In this document: one piece after another, positions 11,786 to 24,706 of the stretch
How positions within the stretch are numbered: position 1 is the first letter of the stretch
Layout: each line of letters starts with the position of its first letter
NCBI RefSeq assembly: GCF_003473485.1
Contig: NC_053049.1
Span: 22,589,292 to 22,653,291 of the forward strand
Direction of reading: 5' to 3'
Length of the DNA: 64,000 nt
Source: Medicago truncatula
Taxonomy: Eukaryota; Streptophyta; Magnoliopsida; Fabales; Fabaceae
Position numbers and translations under genes: made by a program
Notes under the pieces: generated by a model
Databases searched by the model: none
What the model was told of the DNA's origin: nothing
What the model saw: the letters and a program-made list of their open reading frames with translations, nothing else

Positions 11786-12412
11786 TTAATGAAGGAAAAA
11801 ATTGATTACCTGTTCAGAAATTTCCATGCATTGTTGTATCTCATTCACAGAATCATTAAGCAATCTTCCTTTTTCATCATAGAGAATGAGTCCACTAAAA
11901 CTTGGAAGCTCACATTTCTCCCCTCTCAATATTGGTCTTTGCCACACTGCTGATGCTGAATCATGACTAACACTTTTCCACCCATTTTCAACCCCATGCC
12001 TTTGTAAACTTCCAAGCAATGGTGATCCCCTCTCTCTCTGCCATCTAATACTCTCTTCCAATTTTCTTGCCTTGCTCCACACCATTGAACCCATCAACAC
12101 CCTTTTCACTGAAATCCATCCACAATTTGGTTCTAACCATTCTGTAGAAGCAGTAGTAGTACTAGAGTTAGTAACATTCGTCGTAGTGGTGGTGGTGGTA
12201 GTAGTAGTCGTCGTGATAGTCGAACTAGACTCATTCTCTTCTATAACACCCTCTTGGTTCAAAACCTTATTATTATTATTATTACTACCTTTCCTTTTTA
12301 GTACAATAATAGTGCAAAGACAAACAAGTGCAAAAAATGCACATGCAAGTAGAAGAATAGCACCTAGTGTTGAAATCTTCAATTTGTCTACCAAATCCCA
12401 TAAAGCTTCCAT
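11786..12412 (-). CDS. Plant-specific single-pass membrane protein, function unknown
   Basis: ATG at 12412-12410; 208 residues if read to the stop at 11786. Residues 15-39 (a leucine/alanine/cysteine-rich stretch ending in VLKRKG) form one clear membrane helix near the N-terminus, followed by positive charges, so the rest is probably cytosolic. Then come low-complexity Asn and Thr tracts coded by AAT and ACC/ACT repeats. The conserved part follows: EPNCGWISVKRVLMGSMVWS, AVWQRPILRGEKCELPSFSG and LILYDEKGRLL. I recall this block from uncharacterised plant proteins starting M-x-ALW-x-LxDK. The last residues (VINFFLH) may be intronic, because CAG|GTAATC at 11810/11809 is a good splice donor. A short last exon, for example after TTTGTAG near 11643, is possible but unproven. 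Confidence 0.75.
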   Translation of the reverse strand: MEALWDLVDKLKISTLGAILLLACAFFALVCLCTIIVLKRKGSNNNNNKVLNQEGVIEENESSSTITTTTTTTTTTTTNVTNSSTTTASTEWLEPNCGWISVKRVLMGSMVWSKARKLEESIRWQRERGSPLLGSLQRHGVENGWKSVSHDSASAVWQRPILRGEKCELPSFSGLILYDEKGRLLNDSVNEIQQCMEISEQVINFFLH

Positions 12413-12851
12413 GAGTTGCTTGCTCTTTTCCTATTTTAGTGTAACAAAGTGAACATGGAAATGATGAGCAAAGAGCCTTGGTTTGATTTGATTGAATATA
12501 GTTGGTGATGTGGAATAATGAAGTAGTAAAAGGAAATAAAATAAAAAATAAAAAATTTGCATGAACCATGTTTGTTTGGTTAGGTTGGCAAGGTTCATAT
12601 GAGGTCCACCGCTAATATGAATTGTTGAAACTTGGGCCCCATTTACGTTTGTGGGGCATACATGGAATCGTAGCCGTTGGTGTTGAATTAATTGATGGCT
12701 CACCGTTCAAAGATAAATTAATGGCTTCTCACGAGGACTATGTTGTTGCTATTAAGTGATGATGGAAAAGCACAGTTGAAATTTTGGGAATCGGATGTTG
12801 TCTGTTACACTGTTAAAGGGATGTAAACGTAGACCAGCGTACGACATAATA
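12413..12851. other. Upstream region of the membrane-protein gene
   Basis: Expected 5' UTR and promoter of the minus-strand gene. AT-rich near 12530-12560. The overlapping short minus-strand frames have no recognisable domain and look like chance. Confidence 0.45.
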
Positions 12852-12996
12852 CTCCCTCCGTTTTTAAATATAAATAAAATTAATTTTTTAGGTTCATTTA
12901 TTTAATAATATATATGGTTCATAATGTGGACCACATACATTATTAAATAAATAGACCTAAAAAATCAATTTTATTTATATTTAAAAATGGAGGAAG
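12852..12996. mobile_element. Stowaway-type (Tc1/mariner) MITE
   Basis: A 145-base element that is one long inverted repeat. The left end CTCCCTCCGTTTTTAAATAT pairs with the right end ATATTTAAAAATGGAGGAAG, and pairing continues through the arms to a central GTGGACC region. It is flanked by TA on both sides (12850-12851 and 12997-12998), the Tc1/mariner target duplication. It has no coding capacity and would have been moved by a transposase elsewhere. Confidence 0.92.
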
Positions 12997-13394
12997 TATA
13001 TCATACGATTGGGAAAATGAGGTAATGAAGAAGAGAGTAATATGAGTACCCTTCAAAAAAAAAGAGAGTAATATGAGTAAGTTGCTAGGGACCTTAATTG
13101 TTGTTGTTCAATGCACCGTGGGGACCTTCCATACTAATCAGTAAGCACTCTTTCAGTAGTACTTCCTCCATTTTCTCTGTGCTTAATTCTAAGACTGTTT
13201 TTTAAAAAAATTGTCCTTAAAATTTAAGACTATCTATAAATTTTTAGGTGCAATTATTACTTTTTTTTTCAACTATACCTTATTAATGCCAGTGTCTTTT
13301 CCGTTTTTTTAATGAGTCAATGTTTGAAAATTATGAACGATGTTTTTTTTATGAAATTTTGATTTACAAATTGTATCATATGGTTGGGAAAAAG
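12997..13394. other. Intergenic, AT-rich
   Basis: No gene seen. Contains a short direct repeat of AAGAGAGTAATATGAGTA (about 13028 and 13061) and a CTTCCTCCATTTTC segment near 13164 that resembles one end of a MITE but has no partner. Confidence 0.4.
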
Positions 13395-13804
13395 GGCTTA
13401 GGATCATCTTCTTCAGTTCGGCCATCTTGTGGGGTTACCACGTTCTTCTCATTCTTTCCTTAGGATAATCTGGCTAGCTTGTGTTTGAGTTATCTGGAAG
13501 GAGCAGAACAACAGAGTTTTTAATCGCAAATTCTTGGATTCACAAAGTATTGCACACAAGGTTAAAAGACAATCTTACCTTTAGCTAAAATTTATGATTA
13601 ATGGCGACACCCTTTACTATGCATGGGTGTTTTGATGTAGTGTTATTATTATTATTATTATTTTTGTTTTCTTCTTTGCGGTGTTCCAATTTTTGGCACC
13701 GGTGACTTGACTTTGTTAGTGCTTTGGTGTTTCTCTTTGCATGTCTTGTTCGAAATGAAACACCTTGGTTAATGTTATATCCCATTTGGGCTTGATAAAA
13801 AAAA
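13395..13804 (+). pseudogene. 3' end of a LINE (L1-type) retrotransposon, decayed
   Basis: On the plus strand the region encodes the typical C-terminal tail of plant LINE reverse-transcriptase proteins: LRIIWLACV then VIWKEQNNRVFNRKF, then AHKVKRQSYL. It is interrupted by a TGA where Trp is normally found and by a TAG and a frameshift further on. An ATT microsatellite, a 3' UTR and a terminal run of A at 13797-13804 follow. Only about 0.4 kb remains, as expected from 5'-truncated target-primed insertion. It cannot be active. Family recognition is by eye. Confidence 0.7.
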
Positions 13805-13809
13805 GAGTT

Positions 13810-14525
13810 ATGATACATAAACACCCTTAGGTGGCAATACACCCCTTGACACCCACACAAAAATCTGACATGTGGCCATATGGACCCCGCACAAGTACAC
13901 TTTCTCTTTCTTCTTCTCTTCTCTCTTCCTAATACATGGGGTGTACAAGTAGGGTTGGGAATAGGCCAGGCCGGCCTATAGGGGCCTATGGCCTGGCCTG
14001 TTTAAGCCTGGCCTGGCCTGGCCTGTTTATTAAAAAGGCTAGGCTTAGGCTTTTTAAAAAGCCTATTTAAGTAAATAGGCCAGGCTTAGGCTATCAAAAA
14101 AGCCTATGAAGCCTAATAGGCCGGCCTGTTTATGCATGTTAGGCTTTATAGTGGACTTTTTAAATAGGCTTTAAAGCATTATAGTGAAATAGGCTTTTAA
14201 GGCCTTATAGTGATAGACAAGTCTTACACTCAAATAGGCTTTGAGGCCTATTAAACCTATTTAAAAGTAGATAAAATGGAATGTTTAGTGAGGCCTATTA
14301 AACCTATTTAAAAGTAGGCCTGTAAATAGGCTTTCAGGCCAGGCCAGGCTTTTAAATAGGCCAGGCCAGGCCAAAAAAATAGGCCTATGAAAGGCCATAG
14401 GCCAGGCTCAGGCCTGCAAAAAATTTTGTAGGCCAGGCTCAGGCCTATCAAAGCCTGGCCTGGCCTGGCCTATTCCCAACCCTATGTACAAGGGTGTATG
14501 CAATTAAAAGGTGTTTATGTAACAT
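13810..14525. mobile_element. Outer MITE-like element hosting the hAT MITE
   Basis: Left end ATGATACATAAACACCC and, on the opposite strand at the right end, ATGTTACATAAACACC form a terminal inverted repeat. A second matched block further in reads ATACACCCCTT against ATACACCCTT. Removing the inner 535-base element and one 8-base duplication leaves about 170 bases. No clear target duplication flanks it, so the superfamily is unknown. Confidence 0.55.
13950..14484. mobile_element. hAT-superfamily MITE rich in AGGCCT/GGCCTGG motifs
   Basis: Terminal inverted repeat TAGGGTTGGGAATAGGCCAG at both ends and a perfect 8-base target duplication TGTACAAG (13942-13949 and 14485-14492), the hAT hallmark. 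The interior is almost entirely variants of AGGCCT, GGCCTGGCCT and TTTAAATAGGC in both orientations, with no open frame. It sits inside the element at 13810-14525 and is therefore the younger insertion. Confidence 0.93.
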
Positions 14526-15072
14526 TTTAATAAATTTATACTTATCTATTTGTTACATGTGTTATTTGTATTCAAAATTAAGAGCATTTTTTGAAAGAGA
14601 AAAACTCAGCCCTAAAATGCTGAGAGGGAGTGTTTTCTTTATATATTGGCTTCTTGAAACACATTCTGTCCAACTTTTTCTAAATAAATAGCTATTGTCA
14701 AATTTTATCATTTGTTGCTGCTATAAGCTAACTTTCATGTATTGACTAATTTTTGGATTATTTTGTTTTTAGTCTCTACAATACTAGCAATTTTTAAATT
14801 TTAATCCTTAATTTTTTTGTTATATAGATTAAATCCAAGACCAAAAACATTTTTTTTTAAATTTAAAAAAATCAAAACAATGAATAATTTTTTTTAATAA
14901 CTAAACCTAAAAGATTATAATTTATAGGACTAAAAACATATATTATCCTTAAACTTAACATGTTGGTTTTAAAACTTTGTTTTCTTTCAAAAAAAATTAT
15001 TTTATTTTTTCTTTTTAGTTGGCCCCTGCGTAAATTTTTTGTTATCTTCGCAGGCTCCATAACAGTTTGGAA
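14526..15072. other. Intergenic, AT-rich
   Basis: No gene seen. The segment from about 14740 to 14990 (TTAGTCTCTACAATACTAGC and AGGACTAAAAACATAT) looks like an old, decayed non-coding repeat. I cannot classify it. Confidence 0.35.
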
Positions 15073-15640
15073 CTGTGAAGCCCCGATACTTCAAAATGGA
15101 TGACGTACCGTATCCCCTGAGTATCCTGCACCGATACCTGCCCGATACTTCCCGATACGTATCCGAAGAGTATCCAAATATTAAATTTTATTTTTTAAAA
15201 AAATAATTATCCGATACTTTCCGATACATCCCGATACGCACGGATACTTGTGTTTTTTTATATTATTTTGATTTCTGTTTTTTTTTTTTGTGTAAAAAAT
15301 AAGAATAAAAAAATTATATTACTATAATATATATACATTTCCTTTATCTTTCTTTGGTGCCCGTACGATCCACACCACACCACACAACCAAATTGTATCT
15401 TTCCCTTTCTCTTAATCGTCAATATTATATTTATATTAATGTGCTACGAGCCTGGTTTCTTGTGTTTGTTAATATACTTGCATATTAAAAAAATGGTTAT
15501 ATTATATAATACATTTAATTATATAATTTTTTTTATTAACGTATCCCAGCCGTATCGTATCTTGATTTTTGAAATTTTTCCGTATCGGCGTATCGGTGCA
15601 GTATCGTATCCGTATCATATCTCGTATCCGGGCTTCACAG
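15073..15640. mobile_element. hAT-superfamily MITE rich in CCGATAC/GTATCGG motifs
   Basis: Ends CTGTGAAGCCCCGATAC and GTATCCGGGCTTCACAG form a terminal inverted repeat. A perfect 8-base duplication GTTTGGAA flanks it (15065-15072 and 15641-15648), so it belongs to hAT. Both subterminal regions are packed with CCGATAC (left) and GTATCGG/GTATCC (right), while the middle is AT-rich without coding capacity. Clustered short subterminal repeats are typical hAT transposase-binding sites. It lies about 460 bases upstream of the PHD gene start. Confidence 0.93.
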
Positions 15641-15648
15641 GTTTGGAA

Positions 15649-16102
15649 CGTATCTCCCAAATGGTATTAACAGGGTCAAAAGTGAAATTTCAGGGAGCTT
15701 GTGAGATTTGGGGATGGGGGGCTAAAAAGTAATCTTCTTACAAATCAACAAACCCATGTCGTCAGCAGATCCGATCTGCCGCTTGAATTCAACAAACCGC
15801 GGGTTCCAAAATCCAAACTCAAAACGCCAACACTTCTACTCTCCCGCCTTATTATTTTTCACTTAAAAAAATTTCATTTTCATTTTTCCAATTTCTCCCT
15901 CCAGTTTTTTCTTTTTTCATTTTCCATTTTCCAATTCATTCCCACGCATTTTCCTCTCCCTCCCAGTTTCAATTCAAATTCCCGCAAAACCAAAAAAACT
16001 TTCCTTTCTTAATCAAAATCAAATCCTTAAATTAATAACACCAATCCTTCATCCCAAAACCTCATTCTCATATCTCAACCCTAAATCAAAAACAATCCAA
16101 AC
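15649..16102 (+). promoter_or_regulatory. Probable promoter and 5' UTR of the PHD gene
   Basis: Between the hAT MITE and the PHD start codon. From about 15840 it is strongly CT-rich on the plus strand, as in many plant 5' UTRs. No stand-alone gene is credible here; the frames starting at 15439 and 15701 lack domains. The transcription start cannot be placed. Confidence 0.45.
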
Positions 16103-17456
16103 ATGGATTTCACCAAAAACATCACCGACCTACCACCCAACAAACGACTAAGATTCATTTATCAGCAGCAACAACAACAGGAAGAACAGGATCTTAGTCA
16201 TTGTTCACTCTTACCCACCAAAAAACGCAAAGAATCTCGTAACTCATCACTTTTTCACACCCCACCTTCATCACCAACACCCCCACCATCTACTTATTCT
16301 CTACCCACCAAAAAAAGAATAACCGCCCTTCAACCCCACCTTCACCACCACAATAACATCCCAAACGATGCTGTTCCGCTCATCGATCTCAACGTCGAAT
16401 ACAGTCCTTCTCTCCCATCAGCCACCCCAATCGAAAAACAATCTCAAAAACAGGACATTGAATTTGAAGTCGATGATGATGAAATTTTATGCTGTGTGTG
16501 CCATAGCACAGACGCTAATGCTGAGGATCCAATCGTTTTCTGCGACGGTTGTAACTTAATGGTCCATGCTTCCTGCTATGGTAACCCTCTGGTGAAACAG
16601 ATCCCAGATGGTGACTGGTTTTGCGATCAGTGTCGTTTTAAAAACGACATTGATACTGACACCGGTCCAATTCGTTGCTCCCTCTGTCCTACGAAAGAGG
16701 GAGCAATGAAACAAACAACAGATGGAAAGTGGGTCCATCTGGTTTGTGCTTTACTTGTGCCTGAAGTGTTTTTTGTGGATCCAGAAGGGAGAGAAGGGAT
16801 TGATTGTTCTAAAATTCCAAAGAAGAGGTGGTTGGAGAAGTGTTATGTATGTGGGTGCTTTGATGGATGTGCTTTGGTTTGCTCTGAACAGAAGTGTGGT
16901 TTGGGTTTTCATATTACCTGTGGAATCAAAGAGGATCTTTGTATTGAGTATAAGGAAGGGAAGAAAGGTGCTACTGTTGTTGCTGGTTTCTGTAAAACCC
17001 ACTCTCAGATCTGGGAAAAGGTAACATTTTCTTTGATAGATTTAGTTTATTTTTTAATTAATAATTATATTAATTAACAATTGTATAGTAGTTTTTTCAT
17101 TATTCATTGAGTTTCTTAAGAATATTTATTTTTTGGAGTAAGATCTATATTTTTGATGACTGAATCAATTATTATTAATACCATTTATTGTAATTAAATA
17201 TGATAAGCTAAAAATGCTGTCAATGACTAAATTTTATCTGGTTTTAAAGAATTTTATTCATCAAAATTATTTTATAAACTAATTCAATTATTTTGCAATA
17301 GTGTAGACATGAGAATTATTGTTAGTGAATTATTTGAAGGCTAACTTTTCTGGCTTGGTAGATTTGTATTTTATGAGTAAGTTTAATTTAATTTTGTTGG
17401 TGCAGAACAAGGGATCTGGGAAATACAAAATTGTTGCAGTTGAAGATAAAGAGTAG
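16103..17456 (+). CDS. PHD finger plus extended PHD (ePHD) chromatin protein
   Basis: Two exons, 16103-17020 and 17406-17456, joined at AAAAG|GTAAC and TGCAG|AAC, giving 322 residues. After a basic, Gln- and Pro-rich N-terminus with PTKKR stretches (likely nuclear localisation), a C4HC3 PHD finger begins near residue 128 (CCVCHS, VFCDGC, VHASCYG, WFCDQC). An extended PHD domain follows directly: RCSLCPTKEGAM, WVHLVCALLVPEVFF, CYVCG, CGLGFHITCG, FCKTH. This PHD-knuckle-ePHD order is that of the BRPF/JADE class of histone readers. In those proteins the first finger reads the unmodified H3 tail and the ePHD binds DNA or H3. Similar about 340-residue plant proteins exist, for example the Arabidopsis AT3G14740 type, recalled rather than searched. 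All zinc ligands appear present. Confidence 0.9.
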
Positions 17457-19041
17457 CAAGATTGGTAGCCGAGGTCTTTTAATTCTGTTAATCTTCTTAG
17501 GGAATTCCACAGTTGGATACTTTAGGAGTTCATTTGAGTTTGTTTTAGCTTTTTTTAGTGTCGAATCTTCTTCGGATGAAGACAGATTACAACAGTACTT
17601 ATCTTACTTTTGATTTTGGTGGAAACAGCATTTAGTTTACCTGAGATTGGAATGGAACAATAACATTTGAATGCATACAATAGTTTATAAATTTACGGTG
17701 TAGCATTATGCATACTTGTCAATTGGTTTTATTGAAGTTTGATGGCTGCAAATGTGAAAATCATGCTCATTCTAGTGGTTAAAATGTCGATTAATTGCTC
17801 TGTGGACTAATTGTGATCGCTTGATCACTGCAACACGTTTATCTATGCCTCTGCATTTCTTCGCCTAACCGGGTAGGGAACTCAATACTAGTATGAGTTT
17901 CTTCAAATTGTTTTGGATTTAAATTTATATGAACCCCTCTTAAATGTACCATGATTAATGGATGCATTCAATCTTGTTGAAAATCTCAACGATATTATCA
18001 TGCTCACCTAGTACATTATTTTTGGCATTGGCTTATAGGTTTTTCAAACATTATTTCATTCATGTTGAACTCATTTTTTAGAGGAAACATACCTAACCAT
18101 TGGTTGATGAGTTATGACAAGTACACTCATCTCTGCTATAAAAAACAAGAGGCTAAGGATATGGAGATTGTTGTTTTCAAATTCATTCTTTAAATGAGTG
18201 CTTTAAAGGTTCTGAGATTCTATCCCTTAGCCACTATCTGTGATCCAGGTACAGGTAGAAGTCATAGTTTTCAATCTTGTAAGCCAAAAACATAATATTA
18301 AGTCATGGCTTGTGAATTTGTATTAAAGTAATTATGGAGGGATTGATAACCATCAATTGAATTTCGACACTTAAGTGAGTGAAATAATCATTTACCAGTG
18401 AGAGAGAAGGTCAGTATGACTTGGCACATTTGGAGTTATGTGGCATATACAACACTGAGTTGTCATCATCAAAGCTTAAGTGTATGATTTAATAATAGAT
18501 ACACTATGCATTGAAACAAAATAATATACAACTAGCTTGTCTACAAACCATTCAAAATAAGGGTTATGACACCACCATCATCATGTATTTTTTGAGGTGG
18601 TTAAAACACCAGCATCATGCATCTTTGGTTGCTTGCTTTCTTTTAAAAACTTCCCACAGATAATACTCTGATTGAAATCCTACAAAATGGGTAATTCAAA
18701 ATTTTGACACAATTAACAAACAATAAAGTTTAAATGAAGAAGTAGAATATACGTAATGAAATGTAACTCACTCTTATATTGGCTTGGGAGTATCGTTGAA
18801 GGAAAAATTAAAAGCTAAGATTTTTCAACAGAGCTATATGTTCACAGGGACTAGGCGAGAATGAGACAGCTGACACCTAGTCCGCAGCGAATTAGATATG
18901 TGTACTTTTGGATTATTTTGGTTTCTGATTTCAATTTTCATGAGAAAAGGTTTCAAAGGACTATAATTGATGGTACTAATCTTGTACATTGTGATATATT
19001 TTCTTATGTTATTATGTTCGACTGTTAGTATAATAGTTTTA
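17457..19041. other. PHD gene 3' UTR and intergenic region
   Basis: The first few hundred bases probably form the 3' UTR. Beyond that no coding frame or element with defined ends is seen. Short frames have no domain. Confidence 0.45.
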
Positions 19042-19413
19042 GGCTTAAATATGTATTTCATCCTTGCAATTAGGGGTCGTTTAAAAATTGGTTCCTATAT
19101 TCGCTAATCATTAATTATTTAAAATTTCGTGCTTTGATCAACTTAATCACTACCACACATGAAATTCCAATTTTGCACTTAAGAAGAGGACACAATATTG
19201 AAGAAAGAATTGGAAACCCAGGGTAAAATTGGAATTTCATGTGTGACAGTGATTGCCACGTCATCAAATTAGTGACGTGGCAGTGATTAAGTGGGGAGAG
19301 GGACGAAATTTTAAATGATTAAACAATGCAAGGGTAAATTGCCAGGATTAGCAATTACATGAACCAATTTTTAAATGACCCCTAATTGCAAGGATGAAAT
19401 ACATATTTAAGCC
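19042..19413. mobile_element. Mutator-type MITE
   Basis: About 372 bases. The left end GGCTTAAATATGTATTTCAT is repeated in reverse at the right end; near-perfect pairing extends over about 53 bases, through CCTTGCAATTAGGGG. Flanks are AATAGTTTTA and AATAATTTTA, a 10-base duplication with one mismatch (or 9 bases), as expected for Mutator-like elements. A second inner inverted pair, GAAATTCCAATTTT against AAAATTGGAATTTC, is also present. Non-coding. Confidence 0.88.
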
Positions 19414-19635
19414 AATAATTTTATTATTTGGTTATTCTTGCATTTCAGTTTTTGAATTATTTAGCTGCTGAACCTGCCAACTGCAAGTATTAAGCCTTAT
19501 CCTATACATTATACAACATATCAAGATCATATTCCAACTTCATTAGCAATTACTTAGCAATCTGGACTTATTGAACACAAAAGAGGAAGAGAGAGAGAGA
19601 GAATAGAGACGGTATATAAAAAATAATTGTTGACA
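19414..19635. other. Spacer with GA repeat, 3' flank of ABCC gene
   Basis: No gene. A short GA-rich run at about 19580-19600. It would contain the 3' UTR and polyadenylation site of the minus-strand transporter gene. Confidence 0.4.
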
Positions 19636-22750
<3,115 letters not shown>

Positions 22751-23026
22751 CTGTACATAAAATTTAATATTTGAACAACCTTAGGCAAATCAATATAAGA
22801 GCTGCTGTGGTCAAATATCAACTTCTATGGTCTAAACAAACACTTTTAATTTGAGTTTAAGAAAATTGTTATTACAGAAAGTGTGAAAATAAAAGAAACG
22901 TAAAATGGAGGTTATAAAATACTACAAGACTCATATTCATAGTTCCTTAAGTCCTTCATACAAAATAAAATTGTTGGATATGATATAGGAGCAATAATGT
23001 GATAAGAATCCAACAGATGTCCTGTC

Positions 23027-23108
23027 ATGAGTTTAGCTCAGTTGGTGGTATGAAAAATGCATAAAATATACAAGGTTTGGGGTTCAAACCCTGTCCACTA
23101 AAAAAATA
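23027..23108 (+). mobile_element. Short tRNA-derived SINE
   Basis: RNA polymerase III A-box-like TAGCTCAGTTGGTGG (23034-23048) and B-box GGTTCAAACCC (23081-23091) at normal tRNA spacing, followed by an A-rich tail. It lacks a tRNA fold and a proper acceptor stem, so it is a SINE head and not a tRNA gene. No clear target duplication was found. It lies between the truncated ABCC gene and the TPD1-like gene. Confidence 0.6.
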
Positions 23109-23246
23109 AAAATTCATGCCCCGATGATAAAGGAAAGAAAAGTAAAATAAAAAATTTGTATAGGGTCGTTACCACTTAATCCTATATATAAAGTCAAATG
23201 AACACTTGCACAAGCACACTATTACAATCACAATCTTAAATCTCAA

Positions 23247-23780
23247 ATGTCTTCAATTTTCAAGCTTCTCTCACTCACTGTATTCCTTGCACTCGTTTTC
23301 CAAGGTAAGTAATATACTACCTTTCATCTCTAACATGCATATGATGGTAATTTTCACAAGCCATTTATACCCTCAAAGATTATACAATAGCAAAATGCTT
23401 ATTATTGTTTTTGATAGAAATTATTTTTAACTTCAAATGTTTAATACATTGTTCATATATATATTGCAGCTTATGGGATGTGCACTTTGAGTGACATTAG
23501 CATTAAGCATTACGAAACACATGACTTTGCACATGGCATGCCAGTGTGGAGAGTTAGCATAACCAACAATTGTGGCTGTCCTCAATCACAAGTGAAGCTT
23601 AATTGCACTGGATTTCAATCATATATTGGAATTGATCAAGCACTCTTGGCTGTTTCTGATACTGAGTGTCTTGTCAAACAAGGAGCACCTATTCCTGCTG
23701 CTCAATCTGTCTTTTTTCGCTATGCGTGGCTTCCAAAGTTTAAATTTGAACCTATTTCTTCCAAAATTGGATGTACTTAA
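23247..23780 (+). CDS. TPD1-like small secreted cysteine-rich protein
   Basis: Two exons, 23247-23304 and 23470-23780 (CAAG|GTAAGT and TTGCAG|CTTATG), 122 residues. Exon 1 encodes a hydrophobic signal peptide (MSSIFKLLSLTVFLALVFQA). The mature part holds six cysteines: MCTLSD, NNCGCPQ, KLNCTGF, TECLV and IGCT at the end. It also has the block PVWRVSITNNCGC. This matches the TPD1 (tapetum determinant 1) family; TPD1 itself is the secreted ligand of the EMS1/EXS receptor kinase in anther tapetum specification. Short relatives like this one have diverse or unknown roles. The start codon is the first ATG before the signal peptide. It is transcribed away from the truncated ABCC gene, only about 500 bases off. 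Family call by eye; the exact role is unknown. Confidence 0.85.
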
Positions 23781-24519
23781 TTAGGATTAGTTAGGGCAAA
23801 AATATAATATATTGTAACTTATTAGGATTGAATAAGAAAAGCTTTGAAGCTTGGATTACCAATGTGCAAACTGGCAACATATATGACAAATCAAATCTAC
23901 CCATATATCTTAATTTGAGTTTTGGTTCACTATTTTCACCATTTTGCAGAACTAATTTATTTATTTATTTATTTTTACAAACTATTCATTTATTTTATAA
24001 ATAATAGTTTTGAGTTTTCCATCACATATTTGATCTACAATATAGTTTTTAAGATGACTTTTTTACAATTTCATCTTGATTGTTTTTTACTACTCTCTCC
24101 GTTCATTTTTAAGTGTCTTTTTAGAGTGAATTTTTCGTTCCTATTTAACTGTCTTTTTTGTATTTTAAAGGTACGATTTGTCAATTACTTTTAGCTTTTT
24201 CAATAAAACTAATTAATGCTATCTATTTGGAAAACTAAAGTTTGGTTTTTTTTAAACAAAGTTTATTTTTTGTTATCTTCAAATTTAAACAAAATTTTGT
24301 TCCAAACAATAGTTCCAAAAAGAGTTAAAATTCTATAAATAAGAAGAGTAGCAATCGTTAAAAATTTCAAGTGTGACACTAGCATTGGTTGAAACCATAG
24401 TTGAAACCTTAACTTTGATTAAAGGAGTTGGAAGAAAGTTAATTTTTTCTTAACTTTTGATTAATGTGAAGTTGGAATAACTTTTATATTGACTTAAAAT
24501 AATCTATATAATATAAATT
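23781..24519. other. 3' flank of TPD1-like gene and AT-rich spacer
   Basis: No further gene. A CTCTCTCCGTTCATTTTTAA segment near 24093 resembles one MITE end, without a partner. The rest is AT-rich. Confidence 0.4.
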
Positions 24520-24706
24520 GGGTCCTGCTAACCGGTGCCCCCGGGGCATTGGTTAAGCATACCATAAAAGAGAATTATTAGCATAAAAGGAAACTGTTTT
24601 TGACTTTATTATCAATTAATTACATTATTTCAATGCATTAACTATTATATAATTTTCTTTTTCACATCCTTAACCAGTGCCCCGGGGGCACCGGTTAGCA
24701 TTTCCC
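24520..24706. mobile_element. Short Mutator-type MITE with CCGGTGCCCCCGGGGCA ends
   Basis: 187 bases. The inverted ends share TGCTAACCGGTGCCCCCGGG on opposite strands (about 37 bases paired in total), and the interior is AT-rich. A perfect 9-base duplication ATATAAATT flanks it (24511-24519 and 24707-24715), the Mutator signature. Confidence 0.92.

Noticed and set aside
12072..12452. 126-codon plus-strand frame over the membrane-protein gene
   Set aside because: Poly-Val and Leu stretches arise from antisense reading of the Thr and Asn tracts of the minus-strand gene.
13157..13330. Second Stowaway-like MITE starting CTTCCTCCATTTTC
   Set aside because: Only one end is visible; no matching inverted end or TA pair.
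13585..13860. 91-codon minus-strand frame
   Set aside because: Antisense to the LINE 3' end and its ATT repeat; no domain.
24090..24270. MITE starting CTCTCTCCGTTCATTTTTAA
   Set aside because: No partner end found, so only a possible fragment.
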